NCBI GenBank assembly: GCA_963746315.1
Contig: CAVVAR010000005.1
Coordinates: 1-64,000 of the forward strand
Direction of reading: 5' to 3'
Length of the DNA stretch: 64,000 nt
Source: Ga0077555 sp963746315
GTDB lineage: Bacteria; Pseudomonadota; Alphaproteobacteria; Rhizobiales; Hyphomicrobiaceae
In this document: one piece after another, positions 57,940 through 64,000 of the stretch
Layout: each line of letters begins with the position of its first letter
Position numbering within the stretch: position 1 is the first letter of the stretch
Notes under the pieces: generated by a model
What the model was told of the DNA's origin: nothing
The model's database searches: none
Seen by the model: the letters and a program-made list of their open reading frames with translations, nothing else
Translations under genes and position numbers: made by a program

Positions 57940-59088
57940 ATGGCCAAGCGCGACTATTACGAGATCCTGGGCGTGTCTCGGGGTGCATCCGAGCTGGAGC
58001 TGAAGAGCGCCTTCAGGAAGCTCGCGAAGGAGCATCATCCCGACCGGAATCCCGACGACAAGGCGGCCGAGCAGAAGTTCAAGGAGTTGAACGAGGCCTA
58101 CGAGGCCCTGAAGGATCCGCAGAAGCGGGCGGCGTATGACCAGTTCGGCCACGCGGCGTTCGAGGGCGGGCGTGGACCTGGCGGGGCCGGCGGCTTCGGT
58201 CCGGATTTCGCGTCATCGATGTCCGATATTTTCGACGACCTGTTCGGCGAGTTCATGGGCGGGCGTCGCGGCGGGGGCGGGCGCGGTCGAGGTGGTCGCG
58301 AGCGTGGCGCCGACATTCGCTACAACATGGAGATCACGCTCGCCGAGGCGTTCGCCGGCAAGCAGGCCACGATCCGCGTACCCACGACGGTGAGTTGCGA
58401 AACCTGCTCGGGATCGGGCGCCAAGCCAGGGACGCGGCCGTCGCAATGCCCAACCTGTCAGGGTCAGGGCAAGGTGCGCGCGAGCCAGGGCTTCTTCACG
58501 ATCGAGCGCCTTTGCCCTTCGTGCCACGGGCGTGGTGAGTTCATCGAGGACCCGTGCACCACTTGCCAGGGTGCGGGACGCGTCACCAAGGAGCGAACGC
58601 TACAGGTGTCGATCCCCGCCGGCGTCGAGGACGGTACGCGCATCCGGCTTGCCGGTGAGGGTGAGGCGGGTGAGCGGGGCGGACCGACGGGCGATCTCTA
58701 CATCTTCCTCTCGATCAAGCCGCACGAGTTGTTCCAGCGCGACGGCGCGGACGTGTTCTGCCGGGTGCCGATCTCGATGACGACGGCTGCGCTGGGAGGA
58801 TCAATCGATGTGCCGCTGCTCGACAACTCGCGCGTGGCCGTGTCAGTGCCGGCGGGCACGGAGACGGGCAAGCAGTTTCGGATCAAGGGCAAAGGCATGC
58901 CTGTTCTGCGCTCGAACGTGAAGGGCGACATGTACATCCAGGTCGAGGTGGAGACGCCGAAGAACCTGACGCGGCGCCAGAAGGAGCTCCTTCAGGAGTT
59001 CGAGAAGGAGAGCCACAAGGAGACGAGCCCGGCGTCGAGCGGCTTTTTCTCCCGCATCCGCGAGCTGTTCGAGGGGAAGGGCGGCTAG
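57940..59088 (+). CDS. dnaJ: Chaperone DnaJ (Hsp40)
   Basis: 382 aa. J-domain at 1-70 with HPD at 33-35; Gly/Phe-rich segment (about 75-125); four zinc-finger repeats CETCSGSG, CPTCQGQG, CPSCHGRG, CTTCQGAG; then C-terminal substrate domains. Complete type I DnaJ. Follows dnaK by 166 nt. Confidence 0.96.
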   Translation: MAKRDYYEILGVSRGASELELKSAFRKLAKEHHPDRNPDDKAAEQKFKELNEAYEALKDPQKRAAYDQFGHAAFEGGRGPGGAGGFGPDFASSMSDIFDDLFGEFMGGRRGGGGRGRGGRERGADIRYNMEITLAEAFAGKQATIRVPTTVSCETCSGSGAKPGTRPSQCPTCQGQGKVRASQGFFTIERLCPSCHGRGEFIEDPCTTCQGAGRVTKERTLQVSIPAGVEDGTRIRLAGEGEAGERGGPTGDLYIFLSIKPHELFQRDGADVFCRVPISMTTAALGGSIDVPLLDNSRVAVSVPAGTETGKQFRIKGKGMPVLRSNVKGDMYIQVEVETPKNLTRRQKELLQEFEKESHKETSPASSGFFSRIRELFEGKGG

Positions 59089-59155
59089 GCGAAGCCAACG
59101 TGGCCGCGATCCACCGCCCGAGCCGCCTGATCCACCCGCGCCGGAAGGTCGAAGA

Positions 59156-59704
59156 TCACCCGTCGGCGAATGGGTTTGCGGTTCCCTCCGGCACCATCGC
59201 GAACGTTTTCATGCTCATGGCGATGAGGCTGTAGTAGCCGAGCACGGCGACGCAATCGAGCACGCCGCGCTCGCCAAGCGCCGCCTTTGCCTTGGCGTAA
59301 GTCGCATCAGAGACCTCGCGCGTCGCCAATAGCTCCTGGGCAAGCTCGTAGACGGCAACCTCGTCGGGTTTGCCAAAGTGTGCGGGCGCTCCCGTTCGAA
59401 GGGCCTCTAGAGCGTCGGGATCGATGCCTTGGTTTCTCGCGATCGGCTCGTGATCGACCCATTCACCGGCACATTTCCAGTGGGCTGCCATGATCAGGAT
59501 GCAGAGCTCCGACAAGCGGGGCGGCAGACTGGAGTGAAAGCGGGCGTAGAGGCCGAGCTTTTCACCCCTACTCAACAGCTCCGGACTGTGTAGCCAGATG
59601 AAGAACGGGCCGTGCATCTTCTTGCGGGGACCGGCGACGACCTCGTCCCAGATGAGTTTCTGCTCGGTCGACAGCCGGTCGTAGGTGAGTTTGCTCAGAC
59701 GCAT
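59156..59704 (-). CDS. Carboxymuconolactone decarboxylase-family protein
   Basis: 182 aa, all-helical AhpD-like fold. The core region RLSELCILIMAAHWKCAGEWVDHEPIA has His in the AHW and VDHE positions but the usual Cys-x-x-Cys redox pair is replaced by KCAGEW, so only one Cys remains. Function is probably lactone/acid chemistry or unknown. Convergent with dnaJ and divergent from the flavin enzyme next door. Confidence 0.78.
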   Translation of the reverse strand: MRLSKLTYDRLSTEQKLIWDEVVAGPRKKMHGPFFIWLHSPELLSRGEKLGLYARFHSSLPPRLSELCILIMAAHWKCAGEWVDHEPIARNQGIDPDALEALRTGAPAHFGKPDEVAVYELAQELLATREVSDATYAKAKAALGERGVLDCVAVLGYYSLIAMSMKTFAMVPEGTANPFADG

Positions 59705-59850
59705 GGCGATACCCCGCGTTGGGTCGAAACTGCGATGAGGTTAGCGGCTGAAAGGAGGGGCGAGCAATCAGTCCATGCGGTCTTGCTCCTCGCGGCCATG
59801 CGTGTGACCATGCTGTCCGGACATAAAGAAGCGACCCGGAGGATGTGCGC

Positions 59851-60948
59851 ATGGACGTCGGCATGATGATGGTGTTCGCCAGCTACGGCTGGGAGAACTG
59901 CCCCGACAAGCAGGTTTGGGACGAGGAGATCAGGCTCGCGCGCATGGCCGCCGATCTCGGGTTCGACTGCCTCTGGTCGGCCGAGCATCACTTCAACGAC
60001 TACTCGTTCGTTCCCGACAACATCCAGCTGATGACCTACCTCACCGCCAAGTGCCCGAACATCGACGTCGGCACGGCGGCCGTCATCCTGCCGTGGCATG
60101 ATCCGCTGCGCGTGGCCGAGAACGCGGCCGTGCTCGACATGCTGTCGGGTGGACGCTTGCGCTTCGGCATGGGGCGCGGTCTGGCGCGGCGCGAATTCGA
60201 GGCGTTCCGGCTGGATATGGGCGAGTCGCGCGGGCGCTTCGACGAGGCGGCCAACATGATCGTCAACGCGCTCAAGACGGGCTTCATGGAGGGCAACGGG
60301 CCATTCTACAAGCAGCCGCGCATCGAGATCCGGCCACGTCCGCAGAACAACATGGACGGACGCATCTATGCCGTTGCGTCGAGTGAGGATTCGATCGACT
60401 CCGCAGCCAAGCTCGGCGCGCACATGGTGATGTTCGCCGACCGGCCGTGGGAGATGAGAAAGCCCATGATCGACAAGGGGCGGGAGCTGCATACGAAATA
60501 CCACGGCACCAAGCCGCCGATGCCGATGCTGACCGAGTTCGCGGTGATGAGCACCAACCTCGCCGAGTGCGAGGAGGAGGCGCGGAAGTACCAGGGCAAG
60601 TTCGTCGAATCGAACTTCCATCACTACGAGTTTCTCGGCGAGCACTTCGCCAAGGTGAAGGGTTACGACAGCTACCAGCAGAAGGCCGAGATTGCGCGGA
60701 AGGGCGGTGGCCTGGCAGCAGCAACCGAGGGCTTCATGAAGGCCGCAAGCTGGGGCACGCCGGACAAGGTGCTGCGCGGGCTCGAGGACCGGCGGAAGCT
60801 GCTCGGCGATTTCGAGATGAACGTCGCGTTCCGGTTCGGTGGCACGCCGTTCGAGGTCTCGAAGCGCGGTATCGAGCTGTTCGCGAAAGAGGTTCTGCCT
60901 GTGGTGAAGAAGTGGGAGCCGATGCAGGCGGCCCAGGCGGCGGAGTAG
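59851..60948 (+). CDS. LLM-class flavin-dependent oxidoreductase
   Basis: 365-aa luciferase-like monooxygenase fold, FMN or F420 type. WDEEIRLARMAADLGFDCLW and AEHHFNDYSFVPDN near residues 20-55, TAAVILPWHDPLRVAENAAVLD and GRLRFGMGRGLARREFEAF are family features. ATG 59851 has GGAGG 8 nt upstream; GTG 59845 is just before it. Lies 144 nt before a CoA transferase in the same direction; the pair may belong to one degradation pathway. Confidence 0.88.
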   Translation: MDVGMMMVFASYGWENCPDKQVWDEEIRLARMAADLGFDCLWSAEHHFNDYSFVPDNIQLMTYLTAKCPNIDVGTAAVILPWHDPLRVAENAAVLDMLSGGRLRFGMGRGLARREFEAFRLDMGESRGRFDEAANMIVNALKTGFMEGNGPFYKQPRIEIRPRPQNNMDGRIYAVASSEDSIDSAAKLGAHMVMFADRPWEMRKPMIDKGRELHTKYHGTKPPMPMLTEFAVMSTNLAECEEEARKYQGKFVESNFHHYEFLGEHFAKVKGYDSYQQKAEIARKGGGLAAATEGFMKAASWGTPDKVLRGLEDRRKLLGDFEMNVAFRFGGTPFEVSKRGIELFAKEVLPVVKKWEPMQAAQAAE

Positions 60949-61092
60949 GCTCGCCGCAGCATCGACCGGAGGCAGTCGCGCTCGACGGCGGTCTCCGGGA
61001 GGCTGGTGTCCCAACGTCTTGTCGCCGACCGTTGGCAGCAGCGCCGCGGCGTTGTAAGTCCGTCCGGATCATCATTCTTTCAGGAGAGCCCC

Positions 61093-62331
61093 ATGTCCGC
61101 CGACGGCGCCGTGCCTTCGCCCCATCCGACCGTGAAGCCGCTGCAGGGCATCCGCGTCATCGACGTGTCGAGCTTCCTCGCTGGGCCGTTCTGCTCGACG
61201 CAGCTCGCCGAGTTCGGCGCCGAGGTGTTCAAGCTGGAGCTGCCGGGCGTCGGCGACGCGCTGCGGAAATTCGGTACGCCGACGCCGTCGGGCGACTCGC
61301 TGCCGTGGCTGCAGGAGACGCGCAACAAGAAGGTCGCGACGCTCGACCTCAGGAAGCCCGAGGGCGCCGAGTTGCTCAAGCGCATGATCCGCAAGGCCGA
61401 CGTGCTGGTGGAGAATTTTCAGCCCGGCACGCTGGAGAAGTGGGGGCTCGGCTGGGATACGCTGAAGGAGGAGAACGGCAAGCTGATCATGGTGCGGATC
61501 TCGGGCTTTGGCCAGACGGGGCCGTATTCGCCTCGGCCGGGGTTCGGTCGGATCGGCAATGCCTTCGGTGGTCTTTCCTACCTTGCGGGCTTCCCCGACC
61601 GGCCGCCGACGACGCCTGGCTCGGCGACGATTCCCGACTACATGGCGGGGCTCTACGGAGCGCTCGGTGTGATGCTGGCGCTCAGGGCTCGCGATATGAC
61701 GGGGCGCGGGCAATACATCGACATTGGACTTTACGAACCGATCTTCCGCATCCTCGACGAGCTGGCCGCGTCCTACAACTACAAGGGCTATCAGCGCGAG
61801 CGGATGGGGCCGGGCACCGTCAACGTCTGCCCGCACAGCCACTACCCGACCAAGGACGGCAAGTGGATCGCGATTGCGTGCACGTCGGACAAGATCTACG
61901 CGCGGCTCGCCGAGGCTCAGGGGCAGCCGGAGCTCGCCGTTCCGGGGGGCAAGTGGGAGAAGATCGCGGACCGCGACCGGGAGCGCGACGACGTGGACGC
62001 CTGGGTGGCGCGCTGGACGATGAAGTTCACGCTCGATGAGTGCATCGCCGAGTGCGACAAGTTCCAGGTCCCGTGCGGGCCCGTCTACTCCATCTCCGAC
62101 ATCTTCAAGGATCCGCACTACGCGGCGCGCGAGAACATCCTGCGCATGTACGATGAGCGCGTCGGCGGCGAGATCGCGATGCCGAACGTGGTGCCGCGGC
62201 TGTCGGATACACCCGGCAAGGTCGAATGGCTCGGCCCGCCCATGGGCGCGCACACGGACGAGCTCTACAAGGGGTTGCTGGGGCTCACCGATGCAGAGAT
62301 GGGGAAGCTGAAGGACAAGGGTGTGATTTGA
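61093..62331 (+). CDS. CaiB/BaiF family (class III) CoA transferase, second
   Basis: 412 aa. IRVIDVSSFLAGPFCSTQLAE, VENFQPGTLEKWGLG and the catalytic Asp182 in ATIPDYMAGLYGA are present, so the acyl-aspartyl mechanism should hold. CAGGAG precedes ATG 61093; the frame opens at 61006 without homology. Low similarity to the CoA transferase at 17043, so a different substrate is expected. Confidence 0.87.
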   Translation: MSADGAVPSPHPTVKPLQGIRVIDVSSFLAGPFCSTQLAEFGAEVFKLELPGVGDALRKFGTPTPSGDSLPWLQETRNKKVATLDLRKPEGAELLKRMIRKADVLVENFQPGTLEKWGLGWDTLKEENGKLIMVRISGFGQTGPYSPRPGFGRIGNAFGGLSYLAGFPDRPPTTPGSATIPDYMAGLYGALGVMLALRARDMTGRGQYIDIGLYEPIFRILDELAASYNYKGYQRERMGPGTVNVCPHSHYPTKDGKWIAIACTSDKIYARLAEAQGQPELAVPGGKWEKIADRDRERDDVDAWVARWTMKFTLDECIAECDKFQVPCGPVYSISDIFKDPHYAARENILRMYDERVGGEIAMPNVVPRLSDTPGKVEWLGPPMGAHTDELYKGLLGLTDAEMGKLKDKGVI

Positions 62332-62462
62332 TCCGTCTGCGGGCGCGGGGCACTGTGGTGCCCGGCGCTGCGGCTTCGGATGGAGCGAGAGCGCGACCTC
62401 GGTGCGGTCGGGCCGTTCTCCTGCACCCCAAGAGTTCTCTCGTCGAGAAGGCTAACGAGCGA

Positions 62463-62903
62463 ATGACATCCTCACAGATGTATCCCGATGCAGACGACCC
62501 TTCGAAGGTGGGAACATACCCCGCACTGGCCAAATCCGGCGGCGGATTGGTCTGGGATGCGGTGCTCGAGTACAGAGTGTGGTGCTATCCCGAGCATGGC
62601 GCGAAAGACCTGGATAACGGCAACGACTACTTCCGTGCGTTTGCGAGCTACTCGGAGGCGCTGAGCTTTTTCGAGAGGACGGATGGGGCGGAGACGCCGC
62701 TCGCGCTCGTCTTGCAGAAGGAATACATCAATGAGCCGAAGCCGGGCCAATACATCCACGTGAAGGAGGACCGGGTCACCGAGTGGCGCGTCGAGCTCCT
62801 GAAGCGGCCGCGGCGCACGGAGCGGACGATCCCGGATTTCCTGGCGCCGGATGCTCCCAGCAACAGGCTCGATATCATCCGGGGGCAGGCCTCGAAAGCA
62901 TAG
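62463..62903 (+). CDS. Conserved hypothetical protein
   Basis: 146 aa from ATG 62463. Distinct motifs GTYPALAKSGGGLVWDAVLEYRVW, GNDYFRAFASYSEALSFFERT and PRRTERTIPDFLAPDAPSNRLDIIRG indicate a well-conserved small soluble protein that I have seen called a GCN5-family protein, though no acetyl-CoA motif is visible. Between a CoA transferase and an amidase, same direction. Confidence 0.7.
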   Translation: MTSSQMYPDADDPSKVGTYPALAKSGGGLVWDAVLEYRVWCYPEHGAKDLDNGNDYFRAFASYSEALSFFERTDGAETPLALVLQKEYINEPKPGQYIHVKEDRVTEWRVELLKRPRRTERTIPDFLAPDAPSNRLDIIRGQASKA

Positions 62904-63048
62904 CTCGAGGCTCGCCGAAGGCACCAATCGGCACTGACGGATCGACTGGGTCCGACTTCAGCCACGATGCCTGGTCTCCGAGCATTGCCCCGGCCGGGGT
63001 CTGTCGTAGTCTCTTCGCGTTCATACATGTCCGAGGGAGCATCCCGTC

Positions 63049-64000
63049 ATGCCCGACACCGTCTCTGCCGTCGCACGTCTCGAGGCCAATCGGGCCGCCG
63101 AGGAGGCTTGGAATCCTCTCGTCAATGCGGTGATCACGTCGATGCCGTCGGCGCGGGCCGACGCCGAGGCGGCGGACAAAGCGGCAGCAGATGGCCGCTG
63201 GCTGGGTCTGCTGCATGGCGCGACGATCGCCGTGAAGGACAACATCGAGACGGCCGGGACCAAAACGACGATGGCGTCGAAGTGGTTCGCAGACAACGTG
63301 CCGAACCGCGATGCGCCGGTGGTCTCTCGGATGCGCAGGTCTGGAGCGGTGCTCACCCAAAAGGTGACGCTGCACGAGTTCGCCTTCGGCGTGCGCTCCA
63401 TGTCGTCTCTGATCGGGCAGTGCAAGAATCCGTGGGGTCTCGATCGCATCCCGGGAGGCTCCAGCGGCGGCTCGGGCGTCGCCGTCGCAACCGGCATGGC
63501 GGACATGGCACTCGGCACGGACACCGGCGGATCGGTGAGAATTCCGGCGGCCATCAACGGGATCACGGGCTTGAGGCCGACGTCGGGTCGCGTGCCGAAC
63601 GCGGGGTGCTTCCCGGTGAGTGCGTCGCACGACACCATCGGTCCGATGGCGCGCTCGGCGCTCGACTGTGCTCGGCTCTTCGCGGTAATCGCGGGTTACG
63701 ATGCCGACGATCCGACCAGCCGGGACCAGCCTCTCGAGAATTTCCTGCCGACGCTCGGCGATGGCATCGAGGGCGTGCGAGTCGGGGTCGTGCGGAAGTA
63801 CTATTTCGACAACGTGCCTCCGGATCGGGCGGCGGCACTGGAGGCCGCGATCAAGCAACTCGAGAAGCTGGGTGCCAAGGTCTCAGAGATTGTGCTCCCC
63901 GGCGCAGAGACGGTGCAGGAGCAGTGTGCCGTCATGATCTTCTCGGATGCGTGCGAGGTGCACCGCGATCGGCTGGGCGATCCTTCGAAGTGGGCGCCGC
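63049..64000 (+). CDS. Amidase (amidase-signature family), 3' end beyond the window
   Basis: 317 codons are visible. The Ser-cisSer-Lys triad is present: Lys63 in IAVKDNIETAG, the cis-Ser in PGGSSGGSGVA and the nucleophile Ser in GTDTGGSVRIPAA. ATG 63049 opens MPDTVSAVARLEANR. Hydrolyses an amide of unknown substrate; carboxamide breakdown in the same pathway as the CoA transferase is possible. The C-terminus is cut by the window end. Confidence 0.88.
   Translation, partial: MPDTVSAVARLEANRAAEEAWNPLVNAVITSMPSARADAEAADKAAADGRWLGLLHGATIAVKDNIETAGTKTTMASKWFADNVPNRDAPVVSRMRRSGAVLTQKVTLHEFAFGVRSMSSLIGQCKNPWGLDRIPGGSSGGSGVAVATGMADMALGTDTGGSVRIPAAINGITGLRPTSGRVPNAGCFPVSASHDTIGPMARSALDCARLFAVIAGYDADDPTSRDQPLENFLPTLGDGIEGVRVGVVRKYYFDNVPPDRAAALEAAIKQLEKLGAKVSEIVLPGAETVQEQCAVMIFSDACEVHRDRLGDPSKWAP

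Overview
The window is high-GC DNA that looks like an alphaproteobacterium of the Hyphomicrobiales (Rhizobiales) type. The support is the hemW-rdgB / rph / hrcA-grpE / dnaK-dnaJ neighbourhood, a long-form GlpD, SdhCDA, a single-chain acyl-CoA carboxylase, mesaconyl-CoA hydratase, and many CaiB-type CoA transferases and Liv/TRAP solute-binding proteins. No species name can be given from sequence alone.

Region 1-10.6 kb is a degraded accessory zone. It holds an alpha/beta hydrolase and two orphan TRAP solute-binding proteins (3769-4821 forward, 7190-8239 reverse) among mobile-element debris. The debris comprises an IS256-family element (2273-3685) with 31-bp inverted repeats and a 9-bp target duplication but a frameshifted transposase; two IS4-family elements fused head to tail (4994-6997), the second an internally deleted 387-bp derivative; short IS256 and IS1380 remnants; and a fragment of a large accessory ATPase. 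A 3' fragment of a tRNA-Ala gene (10357-10409) and an intact tRNA-Arg (10535-10611) mark the end of this zone.

Region 10.8-23.3 kb carries a catabolic operon on the reverse strand (livH, a livM-livG fusion, a frameshifted livF, a LivJ/K-type binding protein and an enolase-superfamily enzyme), a CaiB-type CoA transferase and glpD (convergent, overlapping). These are followed by a WecG/TagA glycosyltransferase, an alpha/alpha-toroid protein and an aldo/keto reductase.

Region 23.5-31.8 kb is the most unusual part. A reverse-strand export cluster (TolC-like, periplasmic adaptor, GAF-HlyD, and a membrane M50 metalloprotease fused to HlyD) lies divergent from a LEPR-motif/DUF4347 surface protein across an AT-rich control region. 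Only the M50-HlyD gene is intact. The others carry single-base indels, and one break lies exactly at a five-unit TCGA tract where four units would restore the frame.

Region 31.8-64 kb is mostly well-kept metabolism and housekeeping: single-chain acyl-CoA carboxylase, a hydrolase, small exported and membrane proteins, cold-shock protein, PPK2, a three-subunit molybdenum hydroxylase with cupin and MoaD-like partners, mesaconyl-CoA hydratase, a renalase-like flavoprotein, sdhCDA (no sdhB next to it), hemW-rdgB-VOC, two palindromic repeats, rph, hrcA, grpE, alkB, dnaK, dnaJ, a CMD-family protein, an LLM flavin enzyme, a second CoA transferase, a conserved unknown, and an amidase cut by the window end.
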